A stretch of 64,000 bases of DNA. Origin: Mitosporidium daphniae (taxonomy: Eukaryota; Microsporidia). Each line of letters begins with the position of its first letter. The first letter of the stretch is position 1. This document shows positions 20,801 to 31,882 of this stretch, in pieces. The notes under the pieces are model-generated. The model did not search any database and was not told where the DNA came from. It saw nothing but the letters and a program-made list of their open reading frames with translations. Location of the stretch: assembly GCF_000760515.2 (NCBI RefSeq), contig NW_013546289.1, positions 33,905 through 97,904 of the forward strand, in the 5' to 3' direction. The position numbers and the translations under genes are program-made.

Positions 20801-21902
20801 GTTTGAGAATAACTCCAGACTCAATAAGCTTGGCACCGCTCCAAAAGGCAAGTGAATATGAAAAAAAGGCTAACATGCAAATAATACCCATTGAGGCTCC
20901 GGAAATAAGGAAAGAGGGCTCGTTTTTCTTTGCTGCCTCTTGCGCCAGGTCACTATAACTCTCGCATTCCGAAGATTGAGCACCAAATGACACTACGGTA
21001 CGGATTCCTGCAATAACTTCTCCTGCATATGCGCTTGCTCGAGCGTAGCGAGGTTGGGCCTTCTCAGAAAATCGAGAAGAGACGCGGGAAAAGAGCGCAT
21101 TAGATGCACTTATAATTGGAAAAATCATGCATACGACAAGAGTTAATTGCCAGCAGCGAAAAAAGGCCACAGAAAAGCAAGAAATAAATGTAGCTGCATA
21201 CAATGCTGTCAATCCCATTTTCCCGGAAAGTCCTTCTTGAACTAGGAAAATGTCTGCAGCAGAGCGGTTGATAAGTTCACCAGTAGAATTTCCATCAAAA
21301 AAAGAAATTTCCTTTTCCAGAAGAGAAGCAAAAAGAGTGGTTTTAAGACGATAGCACTGGCGAGCTGCGGACCAATTAAGTAAAGCCAACATCCAATATC
21401 CTGTCTGGAATATTACCACTCCCAAAATGGAAAGAAATGTTAAAGAATATGTCATTTCTGTCCAAAAGAGTTTTTCTTGGAGTAAAACAGACGAGGGGTC
21501 CACATTTTTTGCGATGAGAAAATCGATGAACAAGTTGATGATATCTCCAAGCAAGTAATTCATTAATGAAACCGAAAGGCCGGCCACGAGGCCACAAACC
21601 AAACCAGTTCCAATTAAAAAATAATCGAAAGAGTTGGCCCATGAGAAGAGTATCGCAAACTTTGATGCTGTTCCAGCAGGTGAAGTTACATGAACGATGT
21701 CTTTTTCGGATAAAAGTGCGTTTGAAGATTGATCTTTTGAGGTTGCGTTTGAGGATTCATCTTTTGAAATTTCGTTTGAGGATTCATCTTTTGAAATTTC
21801 GTTTGAGGATTCATCTTTTGAAATTTCGTTTGAGGATTGATCTTTTGAAGTCATATCTGAAGAGAAGCTTTCAGACATCACCTTTTCAGAAAACTGTGAC
21901 AT
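17803..21902 (-). CDS. ABCB-type (P-glycoprotein-like) full ABC transporter
   Basis: Exons: complement 21902-20557 and 20524-17803, joined over a 32-nt intron carrying a ctaac branch site, giving 1355 residues. Layout TMD1-NBD1-TMD2-NBD2. NBD1 has GKSGSGKST, signature LSDGQ and LLILDEATS. NBD2 has GPSGSGKSS, signature LSGDQ and ILLFDEATC; both have the H-loop histidine (IAHKLS, IAHRLS). Each TMD shows about six helices. The N-terminal cytosolic tail has 9-residue SKDESSNEI-type repeats. It likely exports lipids, drugs or peptides at the plasma membrane. Both ATP sites look competent, though each signature departs from LSGGQ by one residue. Confidence 0.93.
21724..21850. repeat. 27-bp coding tandem repeat (about 4.7 units) in the ABC transporter
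   Basis: Units at 21724-21750, 21751-21777, 21778-21804 and 21805-21831 plus a partial fifth. Units 2-4 are identical. They encode SKD(E/Q)SSNEI-type nonapeptides in the N-terminal tail and keep frame. Identity between units suggests recent expansion. Confidence 0.9.
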
Positions 21903-22082
21903 GCTGATTTCAAGATAATTAAAGACTTCTATTGGTGTAATAGCTATAAGGTGCAAAATAAAAATTGCATTAACCACCAATCATCGCCTGCTGGCTTCTA
22001 AAAAAATATTCGGAAAAAATCTGTTTACAAATTTATTCTAGAATGTGAAGAGGAGGATATTTGTATTCTATGCCGGCCAGGT

Positions 22083-23264
22083 TTATTTTTTGTTGCGTAC
22101 AAAGAGGCATGACCTTTCAAAAAAGAAATCAAAATCTGGATATATTGCAGTTAAATTCAAAATGATAAAGCCCAGCGCAATACACACGCCCGCAAGATAT
22201 CTGAACTGGAAAATACTATTTCCATTAATGAGCAGATCAAAAAGAATCGTCATTGGAATGGAAAAGGCGAGCCCAATAGACACTATAAGAGGGGAAGTAT
22301 GAAGAAGCGCATAAATCCAGAAATAGTTGGCTGCAAGACCGCCGAAAATATTATTAGCAAATAGTAGAACCAAGCTAAAGAGCGTTGGAACTTCAAGGAC
22401 TTCTAATTTTGTGATGTGCAAGATAAAAAAAATCGGCCAAAGCAATATAGTAGACAATAAGCCGACGCAACCGAAAAAAAAAGGCATATTTATCCTTGAC
22501 TCGTCGATGGTTTTTTTCTTTAAAATTACCGAGTAGAGCCCATATAAACTTGCAGAACCAACTGCAAAAATATTTCCTAGGGCTATGTTTATTGGCGGAT
22601 TAGTTTGGGTTGTTTTCTCATCATAGAAATATGAAAGACCCCCAACGATGCAAAGTCCACCGGCACAAATTAACACGGATAGGCCCTTCATTAGGCTAAA
22701 TTTTTCAACACCAGCTATGATGCTAAATATAAGCGTAAAGAAGCAAGAGGTTGAAAGCAAAAGTGCAGCCGATACAACATCTGTATATTCAAATGAAAGA
22801 TTGGCCAGATAACAGGAGATAAAATAGATGGAGAAAAATAAAACAGAATGCTCAAGCATTTCTCTTTTTGTCAGCTTTTTAGATGCTGGCGCCGCTAACG
22901 ATGAGGGGGATTTAGGGATAGCACTAGATTCCTCCGCTTCCCGAGGCTTTTTCTTGAACAGAGAGTTGAGATATAAAATTGGGAAATAAAGCTGAAAGGT
23001 TGCCGTTGACATGTAGGTAGAAAAGAAGGCCTTTGGATATATACGCAGCAATAAGGACATTACAAATGATGAGGAGACCCATAGAAACACGACTAGGGCT
23101 AATGATACAAGGCCAAGAAAGTACCTATTATTCTTTGGAGCTCCCTTCAAGTCAGCAAGCGACTGTTGAGCTGAAGGGGTAGCGGAATGTATTGTGTTTT
23201 GGGGCTTCTCTTCCAAGTTTTGAATGGCCGTCTTGGAGGAATTAATTTTAGAATCTTGGGGCAT
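22083..23264 (-). CDS. DMT-superfamily carrier, SLC35F5-like
   Basis: 393 residues, intronless, starting at the first ATG of the frame (MPQDSKINSS). About ten hydrophobic helices in two EamA-like halves are visible, with a long polar loop after helix 2 or 3 (about residues 105-140). Blocks such as FEYTDVVSAALLLSTSCFFTLIF and ASLYGLYSVILKKK match the SLC35F/YML018C branch (vacuolar or Golgi membrane proteins of unknown substrate). It is divergent to clathrin heavy chain (210 bp). Confidence 0.85.
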   Translation of the reverse strand: MPQDSKINSSKTAIQNLEEKPQNTIHSATPSAQQSLADLKGAPKNNRYFLGLVSLALVVFLWVSSSFVMSLLLRIYPKAFFSTYMSTATFQLYFPILYLNSLFKKKPREAEESSAIPKSPSSLAAPASKKLTKREMLEHSVLFFSIYFISCYLANLSFEYTDVVSAALLLSTSCFFTLIFSIIAGVEKFSLMKGLSVLICAGGLCIVGGLSYFYDEKTTQTNPPINIALGNIFAVGSASLYGLYSVILKKKTIDESRINMPFFFGCVGLLSTILLWPIFFILHITKLEVLEVPTLFSLVLLFANNIFGGLAANYFWIYALLHTSPLIVSIGLAFSIPMTILFDLLINGNSIFQFRYLAGVCIALGFIILNLTAIYPDFDFFFERSCLFVRNKK

Positions 23265-23360
23265 AACTTGGAAAAATAAATATGCCCCAAAACAGAATGT
23301 GATTTGCCACAAAATTTGCGAGTCGCTTTTCAAATTTATATGGCAAGTTACAAGTTAAAA

Positions 23361-23417
23361 CCAACCCGACCCGACCCAACGCAACGCAACCCTAAACTAA
23401 ACTAAACTAAACTAAAC
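23361..23417. repeat. Pentanucleotide microsatellite in the clathrin promoter
   Basis: Three 5-bp repeats run into each other: cccga, then cgcaa, then ctaaa (about five units), with an AACCCTAA at 23388-23395 at the junction. It lies 58-114 bp upstream of the clathrin ATG. Confidence 0.85.
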
Positions 23418-23474
23418 TTCAACGTTGCTAAGTTTTTACAATTTGACATCAATCCGAGGCCTCTTTTGTCAAAC

Positions 23475-26400
23475 ATGCAAACCAGCAACAAGTATCCACT
23501 TCCGATTCACTTCCAAGAGCATGTCAATGTATAGCCGATTTTCTCATTTTAGCTGCAATCGCTAGGATTTCTGCCCACGGACATTGGCTTTAGCACACTG
23601 ACAATGGAGTCAGAAAAGTATCTTTGCATTAGAGATCCTTCCGGAACATCTCTATCGATCATAGAAATCGCAAATCCAAATAATATCTTGAAGCACGCCA
23701 TCACCGCAGACTCTGCCATCATGCACCCCATAGAGCTGATCATAGCGTTGAAATGTATTTTTGGATTTTAATATTCCGGCATAGCTGGCCGACAGCTCCA
23801 GATTTTCAACCTTGAATTCAAGGTCAAAATTAAGGCATACGTTATGGATGAAGACATCATATTCTGGAAATGGGTGAACCCGTCTTACATCGGCATTATT
23901 ACCGCCAAATGTGTATACCATTGGCATATTGAAGGGACTGGCGGGCCAAAGAAGATCTTTGATAGACATTCTTCGCTGGAAAACTGTCAAATTATCAACT
24001 ATAAGTGTAATTCCGATCTTTCTTGGTGTTTTCTGGTCGGCATTTACGCCAAAGATCAAGGCGTTGGCGGAACCATTCAACTATTTTCGCAATCAAAGTC
24101 GGCCAGCCAAATTATCGATGGGCATGCGGCAGCCTTTGCCGATTTGCTGATGAAATCGGAGTATTCAACGTACACGGTAAAGCTGTTTTGCTTTGCATCG
24201 AGGGCTTCGACGTCCCTTTCCAAGGTAATGACTGCAGCTCCAATATCTCTAGCTACACATTGTGCAAATAGACCATACAGACGCATATCCTGCATTCCAA
24301 AAGGTTTCGTCCGACATTTTCTTCCCAACCGATGCTCCTGGTGATTTTCCAGTTGCGCTACAAATTGGGCATCGGTTTGACATCATCTACATGATCACCA
24401 AGCTGGGCTTTATTCATCTGTATGATCTGCAATCTGGCGCTTGCATTTTTATGAATCGAGTGTCAACGGATACCATTTTTGTGACCACCGAGTATACCCC
24501 GGACTCGGGCATTATAGGAGTTAATAGATCGGGACAGGTAATTGGCCGATCAGTTGATCTGTTAACATTAGGTCTTGTCGGTGTCAATATCGGAGGAAAA
24601 CATCATCCAACATCTTGTCGAGGTGGTGCAAAATCCCAAGCTTGCCATTAAGCTTGCTTTGAAGGGCAATTTCCCCGGTGCTGAACAGCTCATTTTTACC
24701 GAATTCCATGCGCTCGTTGAAAAGGGCAAAATGTTGGAGGCAGTCACGCTTGCAGCCCGCTCGCCCAATGTATTTTGACCGTGTTTAATGGGTAGCAAAT
24801 GCTTAGAACCCCGCAAACAGTAGAGCTATTGAAGGGCTATTTTGCGCCTGCTGGGCAGTTGGCGCCGTTGCTGCAGTATTTTGCGATTATTTTGGAAAAT
24901 GATCGCCTAACGGAGTATGAAACCATTGAGCTCTCAACTTTGCTGATTTCGCAAAGCAAAAACGAATTGCTCAAAAAATGGTTTGAAGAGGACAAGCTTA
25001 CTTGCTCCCAGGAGTTTGGGGACATCCTGCAGCCGATATATCCTCGATTTGCGGCAGAAGTGTACAAAAAAAGCAGATGCCATTCCAAGGTGCTCGAATC
25101 GTACATGATCATTGGCCTATATGCGGATGCCATTGAGTATGCAAAGCTCCACAAGCTCAAGCCAGACTATGAATATTTGCTAAACATTGCCATCAAAAGC
25201 AATGCGCCTGAAAGCACGTCGCTTTCCAAAATGCTGCTGTCAAGCAACCCGCCTCTGCTGACGATCGGAACTGTTTTTGCTTGCTATTGTGAAGGTGGAT
25301 ATATTGACGAGCTCTATGTGGCGATGAGGGAAATTCTGCAAACCAACACACCGGAATGCGGGGCCCATCAAACTAGGCTTCTTGAAATCCTTTTTGACTA
25401 CAACGTAAATATTGCTGCAGATGTGCTTTCAAAGCACATTTTTACCGCTTACGACAAGGATCGAGTGGCTCAGCTGTGTGAAAACAATCACATGATCATG
25501 CTTGCTTTGGAAAATTATACCTCCATAGAGGACATCAAACGGCTGATAGTGCGAACAGACGTTTTGGATTTCAAGTTCATCAGCTTTTTCTTTTCAAAGC
25601 TTTCCGTATCGAAGGCTTTGGAGTGTCTTGCTGCTTTGTTGAAAAGCGACATTTCAAAAAATCTGCGCATCTGCATCGAGGTAGCTAGCAATCGCATCGC
25701 TGATATCAAGCCGTCCTCTTTTGTTCTGATTCTTGAATCGTTTGATTGCGACGAAGGTTTGTTTGTTTGTTTGGTTGACTGCATCTATTTTAGGCATATT
25801 TCTGTATTTGCAGCGCGTGATCAACGGCATCAGCGATCCTGAAATCCATGCTCTATATTTTAAACTGCTGATAAGATATGCTTCTGTGGATGATATTGCA
25901 TCGTTTGCCAATGTGGTAAATGTGGCAAACCCGATTGTTTATTGCCAACAAATGGCGGAAAAATTTACGCAATATCAAGAGCAGCAACCACTGCTGATCA
26001 TATGCAGCAAATATGGATTGGAAGAGTTCTTTTTTGACTTCATCCTAAAGATGGGGTATCACGACCTTTCTGTTGAATATGTAAAATACAATCCGCATAC
26101 GCTGCCTTCCGTGATTGCCTTCATTTTGGACCGGTATGAGGGCGATCAAGATACCCTCGTCGGTGTTCTGTTGAGCGACTTTACCTCTTTTTTGAGCAAC
26201 GATGAAGTCTTTGAGCTTGTGGAGCTTTTGCAAAAGCACGACAAACTATATCTGCTGATCCCCTGGATTCAGTCAACATTGATGGACAATTCGCACAAAT
26301 ACGACAAAACACTGCTGGCAAATGCCGTTGCCAAGTCGCTTCCGATGTCGTCCGATGAGCTGGTTGCTTTTCTGAAGCAAAACCCGTATTATGACAGGAG

Positions 26401-28718
26401 ATTGGTTGGCAAGTTTTTCCAGGCAAAAAACAACCCCCGCTTGGCCTCCATCTGCTACTCTACGGCAGAGCTAGCCGATGAGCTGATGGAGCTGTCGCTG
26501 GAAACTCTTCAGTACGGCGAATTGATCCCTTTTCTGCTGAAAATGAAAGATGCCACAAAGTGGGGCCATTTTTTATCAAATGCATCCTTCAATAAGGAGG
26601 AGTTCTTGGCCAAGGTTTGCACTTTTGCTTTTACCTTCAGATCAAGCTGTGTGCAAAGACTTCCAAAGATGCCGATTCATTTGCCATTCTCATCAAGGTG
26701 TTGATCATCTCCAAAAAGACCTCCATCCTTCTTCCTGTGTTGGAAGTACTGGTGCTGGAAAACGAGCATTTTTCGAAGAACAAAAATTTGCAAACCCTTT
26801 TCATGGTCACTTTGGCAAAGGTTTTGCATTTTCCTCTTTCTCCCTCCATCGTAGGTCAATGATGCTCGCTTTGACGATTTTATTAAGAAATTGAAGGCGT
26901 ACGACTCCAAAGAGGTTGCCGATGCTGCAATCAAGGAGGGCCTGTATGAGCAGGCATACCTTATCCACAAGGCCGCAGGAAACTTGAAAGAGGCTGCAGA
27001 AATTCTAATCAAAAACATGAATGACCTCGACAAGGCCACCGAGTTTGCAGATAAGTACCGTGTTCCTTTTATTTACCAACTTTTGGCCAATGAACAATTT
27101 TCTAACCACCTTATAAAAGAAAGTATTAGCAGCTTTATAAAGGCCGACGACTTTTCCAAATATGCCCAAGTCGTTCCCAAGGCCAAAGAGGCTGGATGCC
27201 TTGAAAGCCTGGTTTCTTACATCGAGCTGGCCAGGGTCAAATACAAGGAGCAATTTCTGGATACCGAGCTTTTGTATTGCCTTGCGTTTTTGGAAAAGTT
27301 TTCAAAGCTTCAGGCTTTTCTGTCTGCTCCCCACAAAGCACGCGTAAGTTTCGGTGGTGATGGGCCCTAACCCTTAGACGGAACACATTGGAGCGCTTTG
27401 TTTGCAAAGCAATTTGTTCAAATCGGCCGCGTACATTTTCACGTCAACGTCTGACGTGGAAAATCTGTCGCTGGCATTGTTTCTGGATCAAGATTATGCC
27501 GGCTGTTTGAAGGCGCTTTCAACGTCCACAACAAACAAAAGCCACGCAAAAATCTTTTCAATGGCCCTCGACAAAGGGTTGTTTGATTTCTCGTGTGATC
27601 TTGTTTGCATAGTGGTGTTGAAATCGCCGCACTCGCTCCAATCGGTTGAAGCCCTGTGCCAGGAGTATGAGAAAAGAGGCCTTGTCACGGAACTGGTGTC
27701 GATGCTTGAAAAACTGCTCGCTTCGGCTGCTCAACACTCGGCAAAGAAAACGCTAACCTCGATGTTGTGTCTTGTCAAGCTCAAATATTACCCAGACACG
27801 TTCTTGGATTGTTTGCAAAGCTCCAGTTCGGCATGCGTTGACTTTTCTTGGCTCACCGAGAAGATTGTGGCTGTTTTCCCGGATGCCGTTTGTGTTTATC
27901 AGAAAATCGGCCTGTTTTTCTGGTCCAACACCCCTTCCAAGGCGTTGGAGTATGTGTTCAAGTATCCCGCTGTGCTGTCCATACATGATGACCTGCTTAA
28001 AACAACATATCCAAGGTGTGTGCGCCAGCTCGCTTCTGACGACGACATGATGGAAAGAACGTTTTTGTTGCATCTTTCGCTTTTTCCGCGAGACGTGTTT
28101 CGCTTTTTCAAGGAAATCCCGCTCTCCCAAAACAGCATTCAGAAGATCTTTGCAAAGATAAATTCGTCCAACCAGCTATCGATGGCACCGTGCTTTGAGC
28201 TCGTTCAGCACTATCATGAGCGCTATGATGTTGAATCGATTAACAGCATATTCCACGACATGTGTCTCAAAAGGTGCGACTACAAGTCCATTGAAAGCTC
28301 CATCAACTCAAAGTCAAACTTCAACAAACAAGCCTTGCTCGACACACTCGCCAGCATTTCTACCACGGAGTGCACGTTTTTGTCCGGGTGTCTTTACCTT
28401 AAAATGGGGCTGCATGCCAAGGCTTTTGAAACCTTTGATCACATCCACTGCACTTCTGCCATCCTTTTATCGCTCAAGGCTTCCAGGTGCACCGAGCTTG
28501 TGCTTCAAGCGCTCGAGGTTTTCCATAAAAGAAATCACATCTCGACTTTTACTTTAACTCTGTTCCATTGCTTTGATTTCACTCCCTTCCATTCGCTGCT
28601 ATCTCTGATCTGGCTGAACGCATCGTACTCTCAAGCCTTTCTTGATGCCTCTTTCCCGCTGATCATTGCGAAAACACATGAACTGGAGTGCCATTTAAAT
28701 AAACAAAGTACTAACTAG
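23475..28718 (+). CDS. CHC1: Clathrin heavy chain
   Basis: Exons: 23475-23528, 23553-23754, 23785-24224, 24253-24537, 24572-24769, 24796-25756, 25794-26614, 26641-26820, 26855-27343, 27378-28718, giving 1656 residues (human 1675). The nine introns are 24-37 nt. It forms the triskelion coat for endocytosis and Golgi-endosome traffic. The N-terminal beta-propeller begins YPLPIHFQEHVN and holds FWKWV, YHWHIEG and FDRHSSLENCQIINY. Linker and leg follow as CHCR repeats (ENPYYDRRLVGKF-type block near residue 880). The C-terminus lacks the QLMLTAG-type light-chain/uncoating tail of animals. The intron at 27344-27377 shows a clear ccctaac branch site; the one at 25757-25793 starts with a GTTT repeat. 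Confidence 0.97.
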
Positions 28719-28767
28719 CTGATTTGAACATTTATCGTTTGTGTACATAAATAAAATCCCAGTCGCA

Positions 28768-30945
28768 TCAAGTCTGGCTGTCCAATTCGCCATCTTCGTC
28801 GTCATCTTCAGATGCGCAGTGGCCGGGCCAGTCGATAAATAGCGATTCTGGTATAAAAATTTTCGAGCTTGGCAATTTGAACGGATCAAATGGGAAAAAG
28901 TTTTCAAGAGACTCCAGGGCTTTCAGCTGGGCAGAAATTGTGACCGTGTCCTCCGTTAAAAAAAAGTCCATCATCAATGGCGAGGAGCAACAGGGTGCCG
29001 TTGCGCTCGGCATCGGAGAATTGGGCCTTGAATTTGCGGGTGTCAAAATGGCGGCTTTCAATCCGCTTTGGTCGCTCGGAGAGAGCTCCGGATACCAGGC
29101 CTCAACGATTTGCAAAAATTCCGCCGAAATGGTGGACAAGATCGAAGCCAAAGGGCTTAAACAACCATTACACATCAGCTTTGCCAAGTGTGGCTTCAGA
29201 TCACGGCATGAGATGTCTTGCATTGCATCTTCCAAAAGGGCCTCTTCGTGGCGAAAGCAAAGGATGTAAAAAATGGCTTGCGATACGGAAAAAAAAATCG
29301 AATGCTTATATGCGAATTGGGCCTTTGAAGTTGCCCCGATCGGCTCTTTGCATGCATATCCTTGTCTGCAATCTGGGCATCCATGGTTTCGAATGTACTT
29401 TCCTGCCCAGCATAAAAGGTATAGCAAACATTTTCTAACGGTCTTTTTTGGGATAAACTTGGCCCGGGCAACGTACCCGCTGATGTAGCATGCAGAGGAT
29501 AGCCTCAACGCATCGAAGGAGCCCGACTTCAAGCACTCTTTGGAAGGCCTACAGCCGGCTCCAGAGGAAAGCTTCAACGTATCAATCCAAGAAGCTGTGG
29601 AGTCGCAAAAATACTGGCCCCCAGCCCCCTTGAAAGACGAAATAAGGGTGGATGATGAATTGGAAAGCGATGAGCTAGAAAGGCGATTGATCAACACGCC
29701 CAAGAAATAATCGGGGAACCGCTCATCAAGACTTGTGATGTAGAAGAGAATAAATTGCGTATATCTCGACCTCATTGTGGGCAGCACCACCTTTTCAAAA
29801 ATCACAAGCAAAGAAATAAAGAGATTTGCAAACGACACCTCAGTGTCTTCCGATTTGATTCTTTCAATGAAACTGAATACCAAAAGAAGACACGAATCAA
29901 GCCGAGCAATCAGCGCTTTAATGGTCGCTATCGAATCAAACGAGTTTAAAGCCACCGGGGAACAATCTTCATCTACATCTTCGCTGGGTCGTTTTCGGTG
30001 CATAAGATCGCCATCGTACTGTTCAGCGTCATCGCTTGAATGGGAGGCATTCTGTTCGGCTTCAGAGCCCTCAAGAATGTTGCTTTCCAAGTGCTCAAAA
30101 AGATCATCCTCCAACTCATCGACTTCTATTTGAACCTCGACATCGATCTGGATGATCTTGGAAATCAACAACTCAATAAGAGAAGGACGGATTTCAGGCC
30201 AGTAATGGCAGATTTTTATGCACTCAGACAAGTAGCAGCTCAAATAGTCGTGAGAATCTATCTGCCGCGGGTGGGGGAAAAATTCGTTGATAAAAGGCAG
30301 GATTGACGCCTGTAGCATCGGAATCATCTTGATCAGAGGCTTGATGACACTGTGGATTCTTTGTGATAGGACATTCACTCTCGGCGTTTCGGAAACACAA
30401 GATGATCCTGCAAGGGTGGAAATCGTGTAAAGAGACCCAACAATCGACTCCAAAACAGGGCCCAAATGCGAAAGAAAGGCTGAAAGGATATTCAACATCC
30501 AATCCGAAAATCTTGTAAAAAAGATCGAATATGAGGCCTCAAAAAGCGCCGCATTTGAGTCCGCTTTGGGCTCAAACCGTATCCAGTTTGTATGTAAAAT
30601 GGTCTTGATCAAAAGAGAATGCTTCGGCGAAAGCTTGAAAATGAACGTTTGATTCAGATGCTCAATGAAGCTAGAAAAGATGTTCAAGGTATCTACACCA
30701 ATCATGATGCTGCTACTGGAATATGTCTGCTCCAAAATGTCAATCATACAAAGAATCGAGTCTGGAGCTCCACGTTCATACTCATCAAAGGCTTTCGTAA
30801 GAAATGGAAGCGAAAGAACGCCTTGAAGCGTCGGGCCTTGGTCTATGGTTGGAGGGACCGAGCGACAACGAGCAATGTCTTCAGAATGGCCAGCAGAGGA
30901 AGCGGGCGGAGGCGCAGAAGATGGCCTTACCTCATGCTGCATCAT
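28768..30945 (-). CDS. RRN3: RNA polymerase I initiation factor Rrn3/TIF-IA
   Basis: 725 residues, intronless, starting MMQHEVRPSS. Rrn3 is a HEAT-repeat protein that binds Pol I and recruits it to rDNA promoters. Visible family features: a long acidic loop (about residues 275-330, with DELEDDLFEHLESNILEGSE), the block LSSACYISGYVARAKFIPKKTVRKCLLYL near residue 490, then CFRHEEAL. It also ends acidic (ASEDDDEDGELD). The gene ends 49 bp from the convergent clathrin gene. Together with Kre33 and RPL11 it is one of several ribosome-production genes in the window. Confidence 0.9.
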   Translation of the reverse strand: MMQHEVRPSSAPPPASSAGHSEDIARCRSVPPTIDQGPTLQGVLSLPFLTKAFDEYERGAPDSILCMIDILEQTYSSSSIMIGVDTLNIFSSFIEHLNQTFIFKLSPKHSLLIKTILHTNWIRFEPKADSNAALFEASYSIFFTRFSDWMLNILSAFLSHLGPVLESIVGSLYTISTLAGSSCVSETPRVNVLSQRIHSVIKPLIKMIPMLQASILPFINEFFPHPRQIDSHDYLSCYLSECIKICHYWPEIRPSLIELLISKIIQIDVEVQIEVDELEDDLFEHLESNILEGSEAEQNASHSSDDAEQYDGDLMHRKRPSEDVDEDCSPVALNSFDSIATIKALIARLDSCLLLVFSFIERIKSEDTEVSFANLFISLLVIFEKVVLPTMRSRYTQFILFYITSLDERFPDYFLGVLINRLSSSSLSNSSSTLISSFKGAGGQYFCDSTASWIDTLKLSSGAGCRPSKECLKSGSFDALRLSSACYISGYVARAKFIPKKTVRKCLLYLLCWAGKYIRNHGCPDCRQGYACKEPIGATSKAQFAYKHSIFFSVSQAIFYILCFRHEEALLEDAMQDISCRDLKPHLAKLMCNGCLSPLASILSTISAEFLQIVEAWYPELSPSDQSGLKAAILTPANSRPNSPMPSATAPCCSSPLMMDFFLTEDTVTISAQLKALESLENFFPFDPFKLPSSKIFIPESLFIDWPGHCASEDDDEDGELDSQT

Positions 30946-31160
30946 AAATTTAAAAGCCTCAAATCTCGAAAGCTTTAAATTTTAATTAATTCGGAAATGT
31001 CGCCTTTTCGCGAAAAGTCCATTGCAATCATCGTGCCACCCCACCAACCTTATTTTAATGCGGTGATCAAATTACGGCAAGCAAATGCACCGCTTGCCAA
31101 AGAAAAGAACCAAAAATTGCCAAAATCAGGGCTCACAATTTATTTACTGTTAAAAAGCGT

Positions 31161-31815
31161 TTATTTGTTAAGAATAACACCGTCAAACTAGATATCAGTG
31201 AAAAGGCAAAAATTACCGTATCCTTATACCAGGCAATGGCATCGCTGGTCGAGACGCGATGAGTAGTGTTGATGGATTTTGTGCAACACTTGCGGCGAGA
31301 CACACGAGATCCAGGTCGTGCAAGGACAACAAAAAAGTCCATACCATAAATACCGATCAAAGGATCATATTTGAGACCAAGGTCAATATGTTCTTGGATA
31401 CCGAATCCAAAGTTTCCGGTGGACGAAAAGTTGGATTTTTTCAGCTCATACTCTTTGACCTTGAGACCACGTTCAAGGATCTCCTTGGCTTTTGGACCGC
31501 GAACGGTAACGTGAACGGCAATCTTTTCATTGCGGCGAATGGAGAAGGAACGGACAGTATAACGAGCTTTTGAGTAAACTGGGGTCTGACCAGTCAATTG
31601 TTCAAGGACTTTGGCGGCCTGGGTGAGGCGATCTCCAGATTCTCCAACGCAAATGTTCAAGCAAAGCTTGTCGATGGATATCTCGCGCATTGGGTTTGAG
31701 GCCTTCTTTGTCCCTCCGTTAGTAGACTACAAAGGTTAGCAAAATTCGGCCACACACGAGCGTTAAATGATGGATGCAATATGATGAGTTAAGCTCAACG
31801 GAAAGTCCTTACCAT
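31161..31815 (-). CDS. RPL11: 60S ribosomal protein uL5 (RPL11)
   Basis: Exons: complement 31815-31813, 31726-31217, 31187-31161, giving 179 residues. The first exon is just the ATG, followed by an 86-nt intron. A 29-nt intron precedes the last nine codons (FDGVILNK). The protein is nearly canonical: [67 protein letters not shown]. It contacts 5S rRNA in the 60S central protuberance. Placement of the intron right after the start codon is typical of ribosomal-protein genes in yeasts and microsporidia. Confidence 0.97.
31727..31812 (-). other. 86-nt intron directly after the RPL11 start codon
   Basis: It runs from GTAAGG to TTTGTAG, with gctaac as branch site about 9 nt before the acceptor. 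It is more than twice as long as almost any other intron here. Splicing ATG to TCT-ACT-AAC gives the conserved N-terminus ([17 protein letters not shown]). Confidence 0.9.
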
Positions 31816-31882
31816 TTATGAAGAAAAACAACAAAATTCAACCCTACACTGTGGTAAATTTTACTTTTTCAAATTTTTCAAT
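31816..31882. promoter_or_regulatory. 67-bp divergent promoter RPL11 / deoxyhypusine synthase
   Basis: Two translation-related genes start 67 bp apart. The segment contains AACCCTAC (31840-31847), one base from the AACCCTAA motif seen elsewhere, and AT-rich flanks near the DHS start. Confidence 0.55.

Noticed and set aside
30997-31191. 64-codon plus-strand frame between RRN3 and RPL11
   Set aside because: It overlaps the last exon and intron of RPL11 on the other strand, has no family features and looks like a chance frame.
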